DNA of 64,000 bases, from contig CAIUMD010000047.1 in assembly GCA_903900155.1 (NCBI GenBank), positions 1 to 64,000 on the forward strand. Reading direction: 5' to 3'. The number at the start of each line of letters is the position of its first letter. The first letter of the stretch is position 1. Both the position numbers and the translations under genes were made by a program. Below the pieces are notes generated by a model. It had not been told where the DNA came from, searched no databases, and saw nothing but the letters and a program-made list of their open reading frames with translations. This DNA is from an uncultured Caulobacterales bacterium. Lineage in GTDB: Bacteria; Pseudomonadota; Alphaproteobacteria; Caulobacterales; Caulobacteraceae. Positions 1 through 8,611 of the stretch are shown piece by piece.

Positions 1-66
1 ACCCGTCTCGATCACGAACGGCGCGAAGAACGCCCACTCTTCATCCGACATCAAGCCGCGAACCAA
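1..66 (-). CDS. IS5-family transposase, N-terminal fragment
   Basis: Only the first 22 codons are present. They contain MSDEEWAFFAPFVIETG, a typical opening of IS5/IS4-type DDE transposases, where a Trp-x-x-(Phe/Leu)-x-Pro segment begins the domain. The likely start is TTG at 66 or ATG at 51, with GAGGAGAG just upstream as ribosome binding site. No catalytic residue is inside the window, so activity cannot be judged. Confidence 0.65.
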   Translation of the reverse strand, partial: MVRGLMSDEEWAFFAPFVIETG

Positions 67-137
67 GGCCGCTCTCCTCAAAAAGCAGCCTTGAATCAGC
101 GATCAGCCAATTTGGAAATCCATTTTGTCAACAGGAC
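1..137 (-). mobile_element. IS5-type insertion sequence, 5' end only (runs off the window)
   Basis: The first 137 bases read, on the minus strand, as the terminal and leader part of an insertion sequence followed by a transposase N-terminus. The outer end is GTCCTGTTGACAAAATGG and it abuts CTAG at 138-141, which fits the C(T/A)A(G/A) target typical of IS5 elements. The other end and the second target copy lie outside the window, so the boundary is inferred. Confidence 0.6.
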
Positions 138-173
138 CTAGGACCGAGCGGTATTCTCTAGCAGGACTGTCTC

Positions 174-803
174 ATGTCGCAGGTCACCGTCGTCAGCCAC
201 CCGCTCGTCCAGCACAAGCTGACCAAGATGCGCGACAAGCAGACCTCGACGAAGACCTTCCGGGCCCTGATGCGCGAGGTCGCGACGCTGATCTGCTACG
301 AGATCACCCGCGACCTGCCGATGGACCCGGTGCAGATCGAGACCCCGGTCGCGCCGACCACGGCCTATGAGATCGCCGGCAAGAAGCTGGTCTTCGCCCC
401 GATCCTGCGCGCGGGGCTGGGGATGTGCGAGGGCATGCTGGACCTCGTCCCGTCGGCCCGCGTCGCCCACATCGGCCTTTATCGCGACCACGATACGCTC
501 GAAGCGGTCGAGTACTACTTCAAGGCCCCCGAGGACATCGCCGGCCGCCTGGTCATCGTGGTCGACCCGATGCTGGCCACCGGCCACTCGGCCATCGCCG
601 CCATCACCCGGCTGAAGGAGAAGGGCGTCGCCAACCTGCGCTTTGTCTGCCTGCTGGCCGCCCAGCCGGGCGTCGAGGCCCTGCAAGCCGCGCACCCGGA
701 CGTGCCGATCTGGACAGCGGCGGTGGACGCGACCCTGAACGAGCACGGCTACATCGTGCCAGGCCTGGGCGACGCGGGGGATCGGACGTTCGGCACGCGC
801 TGA
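174..803 (+). CDS. upp: uracil phosphoribosyltransferase
   Basis: This 209-residue protein converts uracil and PRPP to UMP in pyrimidine salvage, in the cytoplasm. Length matches the family. The PRPP-binding loop [12 protein letters not shown] is near residue 125, and the C-terminal G-D-A-G-D-R-x-F-G-T uracil-binding segment is intact. The start ATG follows the IS end by only 36 bases, so the native upstream control region may have been replaced or shortened by the insertion. No obvious strong promoter is visible between the IS end and the start. Confidence 0.95.
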   Translation: MSQVTVVSHPLVQHKLTKMRDKQTSTKTFRALMREVATLICYEITRDLPMDPVQIETPVAPTTAYEIAGKKLVFAPILRAGLGMCEGMLDLVPSARVAHIGLYRDHDTLEAVEYYFKAPEDIAGRLVIVVDPMLATGHSAIAAITRLKEKGVANLRFVCLLAAQPGVEALQAAHPDVPIWTAAVDATLNEHGYIVPGLGDAGDRTFGTR

Positions 804-821
804 TCTTGATTGCCACAGAGA

Positions 822-840
822 TTGACGTCATATTCGTCAT
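822..840 (+). promoter_or_regulatory. possible autoregulatory site before the RES/Xre pair
   Basis: Two CGTCAT hexamers (826-831 and 835-840) follow a TTGACG motif at 822-827, which includes the palindrome TGACGTCA. They sit about 25-40 bases before the antitoxin start, where toxin-antitoxin complexes usually bind. This is inference from position and repetition only. Confidence 0.3.
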
Positions 841-863
841 TCTGAGTGGCAATGGAGATTGTC

Positions 864-1214
864 ATGGGTTTGGCCAAATATGCCGACGACGGGTTCTTCG
901 CCCCGCGCAAGATCGCCGACGTCCTGCGCACGACCAGCGAAGAGGTCGCTCGCACGGCCGGCCTGGGCCGCGACGCGGTTGTGCGCCAGGAGCGCTCGCG
1001 CTCGGCCAAGACCCAGCGCCGCCTGCGCGAGATGGTCGAGGTCATCAACAAGGTCGAGCCGCGCTTCGGCTCCGAACTGATCGCCTATGCCTGGTACCGC
1101 TCCGAGCCGCTGCCGGGCTTCTCGGGCCAGACGGCCATGCAACTGGTCCGCGAGGGGCGCATCGACGAGGTGCTGGACTATGTCGACGCGATCGACGCCG
1201 GCGTCCACGCCTGA
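864..1214 (+). CDS. Xre/MbcA/ParS-type antitoxin (DUF2384)
   Basis: This protein of about 116 residues has the layout of RES-associated antitoxins. An N-terminal helical segment containing FFAPRKIADVL and a possible helix-turn-helix precede a C-terminal DUF2384 toxin-binding region (AYAWYRSEPLPGFSGQTAMQLV...). The family neutralises RES toxins and represses its own promoter. The track start is GTG 846. ATG 864 is preferred because GGAG lies 6 bases upstream. The RES gene starts 6 bases after its stop, so the two are co-transcribed. Confidence 0.85.
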   Translation: MGLAKYADDGFFAPRKIADVLRTTSEEVARTAGLGRDAVVRQERSRSAKTQRRLREMVEVINKVEPRFGSELIAYAWYRSEPLPGFSGQTAMQLVREGRIDEVLDYVDAIDAGVHA

Positions 1215-1220
1215 CCGGGC

Positions 1221-1724
1221 ATGTATCGAGGGCTGCTCTATCGCGCCTTGAACCCCGTCTATGCCTGTGAGCCGCTATCGGATCGCGGGGCGCAGCTCTA
1301 TGGCGGCCGGTTCAACGCCAAGGGGACGCCGGCGCTCTACGCGTCGCTGAGCGTCATGACGGCCTTGCGCGAGGCCAACCAGGTCGGGTCGCTGCAGCCC
1401 ACAACGCTGGTCTCCTACGACGCCGAGATCGAGCGGGTGTTCGACGGCCGTGACGCGACGGCCTTGGCCGAGCACGCGATGGACGACGAGGCCCTGGCCG
1501 ACGCTGGCTGGCGCGACCAGATGAAGGCAAAGGGGGAGGCCAGGACCCAGGCCTTCGCGCGAGGTCTCATCAAGGCCGGCTATCAGGGCCTGCTGGTCAG
1601 GAGCTTCGCGCGCGGCGCTCGGCCGGACGACCTGAACCTGGTGTTGTTCGCCTGGGGCGAAGGCCCGCCGTCGCGCCTGACCCTGATCGACGACGAGCAG
1701 CGCTTGGCCCAATCAGCAGGCTAG
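1221..1724 (+). CDS. RES-domain toxin
   Basis: This 167-residue RES-family protein shows the conserved Arg in LLYRALNP, the G-R-F-N segment (YGGRFNAKGTPALYAS) and downstream Glu and Ser positions that line the RES pocket. Characterised RES toxins consume NAD+ or, in ParT, modify PRPP synthetase with ADP-ribose. Which chemistry applies here cannot be told from sequence. The upstream Xre/DUF2384 gene is its expected antitoxin. Its stop overlaps the convergent nucleosidase-like gene by 3 bases. Confidence 0.87.
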   Translation: MYRGLLYRALNPVYACEPLSDRGAQLYGGRFNAKGTPALYASLSVMTALREANQVGSLQPTTLVSYDAEIERVFDGRDATALAEHAMDDEALADAGWRDQMKAKGEARTQAFARGLIKAGYQGLLVRSFARGARPDDLNLVLFAWGEGPPSRLTLIDDEQRLAQSAG

Positions 1725-2623
1725 TTCGGCAGCGCCTTGACGAACGCCTTCACCACCGTCGCGGAATTGTCCGAGGCCAGGGCCATGAAGGTCCCCATCT
1801 CGTTTTCGCCCGCGCCGCCGCCGGCCAGGTCAGAGAGGCTGCGGAAGGCGATGAAGGGGGTCTTGCTGACCAGAGCCACGTGGGCGACGGCGGCGCTTTC
1901 CATGTCGACCACGCGGGCGTCGAACGTGGCGCGCAGGTACTTGCGGTAGGCGGCGTTGTCCAGAAACACCGGGGCCGATACGCCCTTGCCGCCCACCACC
2001 ACCTGGGGCGGATGGATCAGGCACTTGTCGGCGGCGCAGCGCTGCAAGGCGACCTGGGCCGCGACCTTGCGGGCGGTGGCCAGCAGGGCCGGATCGGCCG
2101 GGAACCACACGCGAGCCGGAGCGCCCAGGGCGTCGCCGGGCAGAACGATCCCGCGCGGATAGATCATGCCGTAGTTGGCCAGGTCGCTGTTGCGGATGAA
2201 CGACTGGACCTCGAAGCCCTTGTCGGTCTCGCGGGCGAAGGCGCTTTCCAGGTTTTGGGCCCACTGGTCGGCGACCACGACGTCGCCGATGTCCAGGCTC
2301 TCGTCGACGCCGCCGGCGATGCCGGAGAAGACGATGCGGGTGATGTTGAAGCGATCCAGCGCCATCTGGGTGGTCATGGCCGCATTGACCATCGACACGC
2401 CGCTGAGAAATACCACGACCGGCTTGCCCTCCAGCCTGCCGGTCATGAACCGCACGCCGTTGACTTCGTAGGTCTTCTGCTCGCCGGTCGCCGCGTTCAG
2501 GGCCCCGATCTCGGGCGGGAAGGCCGAGATCACGGCCACGCGCGGGGTCTCGTCCAGGCGCTGGGCGAAGGCCGGCGAGGCGACCAGGAACAGGCAGGCC
2601 AAAACGAAAGCGGGTAGGCGCAT
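1721..2623 (-). CDS. exported 5'-methylthioadenosine/S-adenosylhomocysteine nucleosidase-like protein
   Basis: This 300-residue protein is a purine nucleoside phosphorylase superfamily member. It has GVRFMTGRLEGKPVVVFLSG, the nucleoside-site segment IVFSGIAGGVDESLDIGDVVVAD, and the C-terminal VDMESAAVAHVA and SDLAGG segments that carry the purine and catalytic Asp positions. Unlike cytoplasmic MTA/SAH nucleosidases (about 230 residues), it begins with a signal peptide (LPAFVLACLFLVASPAFA), so it should act in the periplasm. Start ATG 2623 is set by AAGGAG 6 bases upstream. The substrate is unknown. Confidence 0.8.
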   Translation of the reverse strand: MRLPAFVLACLFLVASPAFAQRLDETPRVAVISAFPPEIGALNAATGEQKTYEVNGVRFMTGRLEGKPVVVFLSGVSMVNAAMTTQMALDRFNITRIVFSGIAGGVDESLDIGDVVVADQWAQNLESAFARETDKGFEVQSFIRNSDLANYGMIYPRGIVLPGDALGAPARVWFPADPALLATARKVAAQVALQRCAADKCLIHPPQVVVGGKGVSAPVFLDNAAYRKYLRATFDARVVDMESAAVAHVALVSKTPFIAFRSLSDLAGGGAGENEMGTFMALASDNSATVVKAFVKALPN

Positions 2624-2778
2624 GACGACTCCTTGCAATGGCCAAGCCTTAGCCGCCCGGCGGCGCGGACCCAAGCGCCTTGGGCGCAAAGCGCGTCAAA
2701 CCTGAGAACGTGGTTTGACGCCTTAACCATCTTGAGCTTCAACCGCTCGAACGGCGTGCAGCGTCGAACACCGAGTCT

Positions 2779-3159
2779 ATGCAATCGATGTCCAAGAGCG
2801 TGCCGCTGATCTACGTCGCCGACGACGACGAGCCGACGCTGGAGCTGATCGAGGCCTTCCTGGCCCGCGACGGGCTGGACGTGGTCGGCTTTCCGGACGC
2901 CGCGCGGCTGATCGCGGCCATCGCCGGCCGCAAGCCCGACGCTATCCTGCTGGACGTGCGCATTCCTGGCCTGAGCGGCCTGGACGCTCTCAAGACCCTG
3001 AAGGAGTCCGACGCCGCCGCCATTCCGGTGCTGATGCTGACCGGCGATGGTCGCTTCGATCGCATCGTCCAGGCCATGCAGCTGGGCGCCAAGGGCTATG
3101 TGATGAAGCCGTTCGACGGCCCCAAGCTGGTCGGCGAAGTCCGGGCGATGCTGAAATAG
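2779..3159 (+). CDS. single-domain response regulator (receiver only)
   Basis: This 126-residue CheY-like protein carries the acidic pocket (VADDDEP), the phospho-acceptor Asp in AILLDVRIPG, the Thr in LMLTGD and the Lys in YVMKPFD. All catalytic receiver residues are present and there is no output domain. It probably works by protein-protein contact in a phosphorelay. No histidine kinase is adjacent, so its partner is unknown. Its stop abuts the convergent gene that ends at 3160. Confidence 0.9.
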   Translation: MQSMSKSVPLIYVADDDEPTLELIEAFLARDGLDVVGFPDAARLIAAIAGRKPDAILLDVRIPGLSGLDALKTLKESDAAAIPVLMLTGDGRFDRIVQAMQLGAKGYVMKPFDGPKLVGEVRAMLK

Positions 3160-3792
3160 CTAGCCGATCAAGCCCTTCAGCCAGGCCATCACCTCGCCGC
3201 ACCAGGCCAGGAAGTTCTCAAGCAGGCCGGGCGCCTTCACCGGCGCCGGCGGCTTGGCCTCGACCGGGACGAACCAGCTGGGCGCGGCCGGCGGGGCGCA
3301 GTTCATCCGCATGCCGACGCCCTTGAGATAGCCGCGCCGCACGCCGCCGGATTGGATGGCTTTCGCGATCGCCCTGTCGTGCTTGGCCGCGCCGGTCAGC
3401 TTGCGGATCCAGCTGCGGAACGGCAGCACGTCCCGCGTCGTGTCGCGCACGCCCGAGACGCCGACGCCATAGGCCGCGTCGGCGACCTTCTTGCCCTTCG
3501 AGCGATTGTCCGGCGGCGGGGCCTCGTCCAGGTCGGGGCCCAGAGCCGCGTCCAGCCGGCCGATCTCGGCGGCGATCGGCTCGCAGCGATTGAGGCCGGT
3601 CATGTCGTAGGGATCGGCGACGGCGCGCTGCAGCACCGCCGGAATGCTCTTCTGCTTGAGGTTCAGGTCCTCCAGCGGCGCGGTGGCGGCGTCGCGGAAG
3701 GTGTCGTGCTGCTGCATCGTGCCCTGGTCGGTCTGGGCGATCGCCGGACCGGCAACAGCGAGCAGCAGGAGGGCGGGCAGGGCGCGCATCAT
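3160..3792 (-). CDS. exported hypothetical protein
   Basis: This 210-residue protein has an N-terminal signal peptide ([17 protein letters not shown]) and a mature part with one Asn-Arg-Cys-Glu motif near residue 70. A Pro/Ala-rich stretch precedes a final hydrophobic helix ([21 protein letters not shown]). I do not recognise a family. Its ATG overlaps the TGA of the upstream amidohydrolase (ATGA), so the two are translationally coupled. It may be a periplasmic accessory to that enzyme, which is inference from context only. Confidence 0.7.
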   Translation of the reverse strand: MMRALPALLLLAVAGPAIAQTDQGTMQQHDTFRDAATAPLEDLNLKQKSIPAVLQRAVADPYDMTGLNRCEPIAAEIGRLDAALGPDLDEAPPPDNRSKGKKVADAAYGVGVSGVRDTTRDVLPFRSWIRKLTGAAKHDRAIAKAIQSGGVRRGYLKGVGMRMNCAPPAAPSWFVPVEAKPPAPVKAPGLLENFLAWCGEVMAWLKGLIG

Positions 3793-5066
3793 GGCCGCCG
3801 CACCACCTGGCCGCCCTTCATGACGAAGACGACGTCGCGGGTCGCCTCGATCGCCTGGGTCGGGTCGCCCTGAACCGCCACGATGTCGGCCAGATAGCCG
3901 GGCTTCAGCTGGCCCAGGTCGCCGGCGCGGTCCAGCACCTTGGCGTCGACGGCCGTGGCGGCCAGCAGCGCCTGGGCGGGGGTCATGCCCTCCCTGACCA
4001 GCCAGATGATCTCGCGGGCGTTGTCGCCGTGCCTGAAGACGCCGACGTCGCTGCCCATGCCGATGGTGACGCCGTTCTTCACCGCCAGCTTGAAGGCGCG
4101 GTCGGCATTGTTCATCGCGGCGGTCGGCGGGGTCTTGCCGGCGACATAGCCGCCGAAATAGGTCGAGGTGCTCTCGACCGCCGTCAGGGTGGGGAAGAAC
4201 GCCACGCCCTTCTCGGCCATCAGCTTGAAGGTGGCGTCGCTGCCGCCATAGCCGTGCTCGATGGTGTCGACCCCGGCCAGCACCGCCCGTCGCATGCCCT
4301 CGTCGCTGGAGGCGTGGGCGGCCACGGGCCGGCCGCTGGAATGGGCCGCCTCGACCAGGGCCTTCAACTCCTCGATCGAGAAGGTTGGCTGCGTGGAGCC
4401 ATCAGGTCCAATTCGGTAATCGGCGTAGACCTTGATCCAGTCGGCGCCTGCGCCGGCCTGTTCGCGCACGGCCTTGATCACCTCGGCCACGCCGCTGGCT
4501 TCCTGGGCGCCCTGGGGCAGGTCGGCCTCGGGATTGTAGTTCTTGCGGGCCGGGCCGTAGGAGCCGGTGGCCACGATGGCGTTGGTCGCCACGAACAGGC
4601 GCGGACCGGGGATCAGGCCGTCGTTGATCGCCTTGCGCAGCGGCGCGTCGGCGGCGCCGACGCCCTCGGTGCCCAAGTCGCGCAGGGTGGTGAAGCCGGC
4701 CTCCAGCGTCGCCTTGGCCTGCACCGCCGCCCGCAGGGTCCGGTAGGTCGGCGTTTCCTTCAGCACCTGATCGTCCCACAGGGTCTCGTTGTAGGGATGC
4801 AGGAAAAGGTGGCTGTGCAGGTCCATCAGGCCCGGGATCACCGTCGCGCCGGGCAGGTCGACGACCTCGGCGCCCGCAGTATCGATCTGGGCGGCGGGGC
4901 CGACGGCGGCGATCTTGCCGTCCTTGACCAGCACGGCCCAGCCCTCGTGCGGCGGGCCGGCGTTCTCGGCGGTCCAGACGCGGGCGGGCTTCAGCAGGAT
5001 CGGCTGGGCCGCCTGGGCAAGACCGGGCGCGAGGATCAGGGCGAGGGCGGTGAGCAGGCGGCGCAT
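3789..5066 (-). CDS. exported amidohydrolase (prolidase/Xaa-Arg dipeptidase-like)
   Basis: This 425-residue metal-dependent amidohydrolase has a signal peptide ([17 protein letters not shown]). The metal ligands are visible in order: HSH in [10 protein letters not shown], the Lys in [11 protein letters not shown] that is carboxylated in binuclear members, His in [10 protein letters not shown], His in TIEHGYGG and Asp in IGMGSDVGV. Related Caulobacter enzymes hydrolyse dipeptides with proline or basic residues, so a periplasmic dipeptidase is likely but not certain. Start ATG 5066 begins the signal peptide; the track ORF is longer. Confidence 0.85.
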   Translation of the reverse strand: MRRLLTALALILAPGLAQAAQPILLKPARVWTAENAGPPHEGWAVLVKDGKIAAVGPAAQIDTAGAEVVDLPGATVIPGLMDLHSHLFLHPYNETLWDDQVLKETPTYRTLRAAVQAKATLEAGFTTLRDLGTEGVGAADAPLRKAINDGLIPGPRLFVATNAIVATGSYGPARKNYNPEADLPQGAQEASGVAEVIKAVREQAGAGADWIKVYADYRIGPDGSTQPTFSIEELKALVEAAHSSGRPVAAHASSDEGMRRAVLAGVDTIEHGYGGSDATFKLMAEKGVAFFPTLTAVESTSTYFGGYVAGKTPPTAAMNNADRAFKLAVKNGVTIGMGSDVGVFRHGDNAREIIWLVREGMTPAQALLAATAVDAKVLDRAGDLGQLKPGYLADIVAVQGDPTQAIEATRDVVFVMKGGQVVRRP

Positions 5067-5124
5067 GGACGACTCTGTGTTGGGACGCCCAGCTAAGCCG
5101 AAATCGCGCCAACTACCAAAGTGA

Positions 5125-5562
5125 TCAGGCGCCAAAGCGCAGATGGATCAGCGGATAGGGGCGACCCTGGCCGTCCAGCTCGGAGCGGCCGGTGCGTTCG
5201 AAGCCCATGTGCTCGTAGAAGCCGACAGCCTGGGCGTTCTGCTCGTTGACGTCGGTGGTCAGGGTCGGGTGAACGGCCAGGGCGTAGTCGATCATGTTCG
5301 CGCCGACGCCCGCCCCGCGGTGTTCGGGATCGATGAACAGCGCCTCCATGTGGCCGTCGTCGATCAACATGAAGCCCAGCGGCCGGTCGCGGTCGTCGAC
5401 GGCCAGGGTCATGGGGGCGTAGGGCAGGAAACCCTCGACCTCGGCGCCGATCGCGGCGCGATCTTCGGGCGAGAGGAAGTCGTGGGTGGCGTCGACGGCG
5501 GCGGCCCAGATCTCGACGACGCGCGGGCCGTCTTCGGGACGGGAAGGGCGGAGCTTGATCAT
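5125..5562 (-). CDS. GNAT-family N-acetyltransferase (YjaB-like)
   Basis: This 145-residue protein is a single GNAT fold. It has a beta-strand [18 protein letters not shown] at the start, the strand [19 protein letters not shown] holding the acetyl-CoA pyrophosphate loop (R-G-A-G-V-G), and the C-terminal [14 protein letters not shown] segment. The length fits YjaB-type enzymes. The substrate is unknown. It precedes the amidohydrolase on the same strand, with a 58-base gap. Confidence 0.85.
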   Translation of the reverse strand: MIKLRPSRPEDGPRVVEIWAAAVDATHDFLSPEDRAAIGAEVEGFLPYAPMTLAVDDRDRPLGFMLIDDGHMEALFIDPEHRGAGVGANMIDYALAVHPTLTTDVNEQNAQAVGFYEHMGFERTGRSELDGQGRPYPLIHLRFGA

Positions 5563-5630
5563 GATGCGTCGATAGAAGGTCGCGGCGCAAAGAGGAAGGG
5601 CCGGAGCTTCCGCCCCGGCCCTTCGCCCGA

Positions 5631-7127
5631 TCAGATTTCTTGATTATATTTGCCGACGCGGTCGCCCAGGCGCGGCTTCACTTCCTGGCGGAACAGCGCG
5701 CGCATGTCGTCTTCCGACTGGGTGCTCTCGACGACCACCACGACCTCGGGCTTGTTCGACGAGGCGCGGACCAGGACCCACGAGCCGTCTTCCAGATGCA
5801 CGCGCACGCCGTTGACGGTGATCACCTCGGTGATCTTGCGGCCCAGGACCCGGCCGCCGGCGGCGAACAGGTCCTGGTATTCCTTCACCACCTCGTCGAC
5901 GACGCCGTACTTCACCTCGTCGCCGCACTTGGGGCTCATGGTCAGCGAGGTGAAGGCCACCGGCAGGGCCTTGCGCATGTCCGACAGCTTCATGCCGCGA
6001 TTGCGGTCCAGCATGGCCAGGATGGCGGCCGCGGCGGTCAGGCCGCAGTCGTAGCCGTAGCCCAGGTCGCCGTTCATGAAGAAGTGGCCGCTCTTCTCGA
6101 AGCCGGCCAGGGCCTTGAGCTCGGCGCTCTTGCGCTTGATGTAGCTGTGGCCGGTCTTCCAGTAGATCACCTTGCAGCCGTGCTGCTGCAGGATCGGGTC
6201 GGTGGCGTAGAGGCCGGTCGACTTCACATCCACCACGAAGGTCGCCCCCGGGTTCAGCGGGGCCAGGTCGCGGGCCAGCATCAGGCCGATCTTGTCGGCG
6301 AAGATCTCCTCGCCCTCGTCGTCCACCACGCCGCAGCGGTCGCCGTCGCCGTCGAAGCCGAAGGCCAGGTCCGCGCCGGTCTCACGCACGGTATGCGCCA
6401 TGGCGTGCAGCATCTCGGCGTCTTCGGGGTTGGGATTGTACTTGGGGAAGGTGAAGTCGAGATCGGTGTCCATCGGCACGACGTCAGCCACGCCCATCTT
6501 CTGCAGGGCCTCGACCACGAAGGCGCCGGCCGTGCCGTTACCGCAGGCGGCGATCACTTTGAGAGGACGCGTGACGCTGGCGCGCTTGGCGACGTCGTCG
6601 ATATAGCGCTGGGCCTCGCCCTGCACGCGGATCAGCTTGCCGCCGTCGCGCTCGACGAACTGCGCGCCCAGCACGATGGCCTTCAGGCGGCTCATCTCGT
6701 CGGGGCCGAAGGTCAGGGGCTTCTGGGCGCCCATCTTCACGCCGGTCCAGCCGTTCTCGTTGTGGCTGGCGGTGACCATGGCCACGCACGGGATGTCGAG
6801 ATCGAACTGGGCGAAGTAGGCCGTGGGCGACAGGGCCAGGCCGATGTCGTGGACCTCGCAGCCGGCCGACAGCAGGCCGATGATCAGGGCGTTCTTGATC
6901 GAGGTCGAGTACGAGCGGAAGTCGTGGCCGACCACGATCTTCGACTGGCCCAGTTCGTGGATATAGGTCCCCAGACCCAGGCCCAGGGCCTGCACGCCCA
7001 GCAGGTTGATCTCGGGACCAAACAACCAGCGCGCGTCGTACTCGCGGAAGCCGGTCGCCTTGACCAGCGGTTCGTTTTCATACGCGGCGGTATTGGCAAC
7101 GAGATCGGCGCGGGGCGCGGAGAACAT
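5631..7127 (-). CDS. manB: phosphomannomutase/phosphoglucomutase
   Basis: This 498-residue alpha-D-phosphohexomutase interconverts hexose 6- and 1-phosphates for surface polysaccharide precursors, in the cytoplasm. It shows the four-domain pattern: the phosphoserine loop VTASHNENGW near residue 120, the Mg-binding loop FGFDGDGDRCG near 260, the sugar-specificity loop ending in GFEKSGHFF near 345, and the C-terminal phosphate site SSNKPEVVVVVES. Manno- versus gluco-specificity cannot be decided by eye; members with this layout often take both. Confidence 0.9.
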   Translation of the reverse strand: MFSAPRADLVANTAAYENEPLVKATGFREYDARWLFGPEINLLGVQALGLGLGTYIHELGQSKIVVGHDFRSYSTSIKNALIIGLLSAGCEVHDIGLALSPTAYFAQFDLDIPCVAMVTASHNENGWTGVKMGAQKPLTFGPDEMSRLKAIVLGAQFVERDGGKLIRVQGEAQRYIDDVAKRASVTRPLKVIAACGNGTAGAFVVEALQKMGVADVVPMDTDLDFTFPKYNPNPEDAEMLHAMAHTVRETGADLAFGFDGDGDRCGVVDDEGEEIFADKIGLMLARDLAPLNPGATFVVDVKSTGLYATDPILQQHGCKVIYWKTGHSYIKRKSAELKALAGFEKSGHFFMNGDLGYGYDCGLTAAAAILAMLDRNRGMKLSDMRKALPVAFTSLTMSPKCGDEVKYGVVDEVVKEYQDLFAAGGRVLGRKITEVITVNGVRVHLEDGSWVLVRASSNKPEVVVVVESTQSEDDMRALFRQEVKPRLGDRVGKYNQEI

Positions 7128-7230
7128 CGAAAGCTCGCTTCAGTTGAGATGGTGTGGCTTTAGCCGTGCGAAGCCCGCGCGACTAGCGCGTTCGCATGAC
7201 AAAGTTCGATAAATTCAGATGTGACCTAAA

Positions 7231-7273
7231 GCACGGCAGCCAAAAGTGTTTGCGGTTTTGGCGGCTGCCGTGC
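7231..7273 (-). terminator. strong hairpin after the KdsD-type gene
   Basis: GCACGGCAGCC (7231-7241) pairs perfectly with GGCTGCCGTGC (7263-7273). The inner CCAAAA and TTTTGG can extend the stem. It sits just 3' of the isomerase stop at 7282 on the minus strand, as expected for a terminator separating it from the phosphomannomutase gene. Confidence 0.6.
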
Positions 7274-7281
7274 GTCAAACT

Positions 7282-8238
7282 TCAAATCACGCCGGCGCGC
7301 AGCAGGTCGTGGACATGCAGTATGCCCACCGGACGATCAGCCTCGACGACGAACAGCACGGTGATCCGGCGGTCGTTCATGATCTTCAGCGCCTCGGCCG
7401 CCAGGGCGCCGGGCGCGATGGTCAGGGGAGCCTTGGTCATCACCTGGCCGGCCGCGTGGGTCAGCAGGCCGTCCATGTGCCGGCGCAGGTCGCCGTCAGT
7501 GATCATGCCGGCCAGGGCGCCGGCGTCATCGACCACGCCGACCGCACCGAAACGCTTCTCGCTCATCATCAGCAGGGCATCGGGCATGGCGGCGTCAAGG
7601 CCGACCAGCGGCAGTTCTTCAGCCCCATGCATCAGGTCGCCGACCGTGCGCAGCATGGCGCCCAGCTTGCCGCCGGGGTGGAAGACGCGGAAGTCGCTGG
7701 CCGTGAAGCCGCGCCGCTCCAGCAGGGCCACGGCCAGCGCGTCGCCCAGGGCGATCTGCAGGGTCGTGGAGGTGGTGGGGGCGTTGACCTCGGCCGTGGC
7801 CTCCGGCGCGTCGGGCAGCAGCAGCACGATGTTCCCGCCGCGCCCCAACTGGCTGCCTTCGAAGGCGGTCATGGCGATCAGCGGGATCGAGAACCGGTTG
7901 GCGTAGGCGATGATGTCCGACAGCTCGCGCGCCTCGCCCGACTTCGACAGGGCCAGCACCACGTCGTCGGGACCGATCATGCCTAAGTCCCCGTGCGAGG
8001 CCTCGGCGGGGTGGACGAACATCGCCTGGGCGCCGGTCGAGGCCAGGGTGGCGGCGATCTTGCGGGCCACGTGGCCGGACTTGCCCATGCCGGTGCAGAC
8101 GATGCGGCCCTTGGCGTTGAACATTGTCTCGACGGCGTGGACGAAGGCCTCGCCCAGCGAGTCGGCCATTGTGCGCAGGGCGTCGGCCTCGGCGCCCAGC
8201 ACGCGGCGGCCGATGGCGACGGCGTCGAAGCTCCTCAT
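7282..8238 (-). CDS. kdsD: D-arabinose 5-phosphate isomerase, KpsF/GutQ family
   Basis: This 318-residue enzyme converts ribulose 5-phosphate to arabinose 5-phosphate, the first step to the LPS sugar Kdo. A SIS domain occupies roughly residues 35-170 (GMGKSGHVARKIAATLASTG, then EASHGDLGMI). Two CBS domains follow (residues about 200-318). Its start overlaps the stop of the small membrane gene by ATGA, so they are coupled. A strong hairpin follows the gene. Confidence 0.92.
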   Translation of the reverse strand: MRSFDAVAIGRRVLGAEADALRTMADSLGEAFVHAVETMFNAKGRIVCTGMGKSGHVARKIAATLASTGAQAMFVHPAEASHGDLGMIGPDDVVLALSKSGEARELSDIIAYANRFSIPLIAMTAFEGSQLGRGGNIVLLLPDAPEATAEVNAPTTSTTLQIALGDALAVALLERRGFTASDFRVFHPGGKLGAMLRTVGDLMHGAEELPLVGLDAAMPDALLMMSEKRFGAVGVVDDAGALAGMITDGDLRRHMDGLLTHAAGQVMTKAPLTIAPGALAAEALKIMNDRRITVLFVVEADRPVGILHVHDLLRAGVI

Positions 8239-8480
8239 TGCGGGACCTGGTCCGGCATCTGGCTGGCGGCCTCGACGGCCTTCTTGGCGGCTTCGTCGCG
8301 GCGGGCGGCGGCGTCTTTCTCACGCTGCAGCTTGGCCTGCATCTCGGGCGTCTGCTGCACCGGCGCGTGACCGAACGGACCCCACGAGCGGTCGCCTTCG
8401 CCTTGCGGCCAGACAAGCGAAAAGGTGATCAGGGCCAGGGCGATAAGCCCCATCAGCGGCATGAAGAAACGATCCTGCAT
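8235..8480 (-). CDS. small single-pass membrane protein
   Basis: This 81-residue protein has one N-terminal transmembrane helix (FMPLMGLIALALITFSLVWP), then a Gln/Lys/Ala-rich, charged helical tail (MQAKLQREKDAAARRDEAAKKAVEAA). No family is recognised. ATGA coupling to the KdsD-type gene suggests a link with envelope or LPS metabolism, but nothing in the sequence shows a reaction. Confidence 0.75.
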   Translation of the reverse strand: MQDRFFMPLMGLIALALITFSLVWPQGEGDRSWGPFGHAPVQQTPEMQAKLQREKDAAARRDEAAKKAVEAASQMPDQVPQ

Positions 8481-8611
8481 GGTCCGCCTATAGCACGGCC
8501 TTTGGGGCGGGGGAGAGGCGATGACGGGAGAGGGCGTGGCATCGGTGCTTGACGCTGCGCCCGCCTGGCCTTAGCCCGCGCCATACCTCCCCGATATACG
8601 AAGGAAGCCCG

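Noticed and set aside
5640-7163. A 507-codon plus-strand ORF
   Set aside because: It is opposite the phosphomannomutase gene, whose motifs are intact; the frame shows His/Gln/Val-rich antisense composition.
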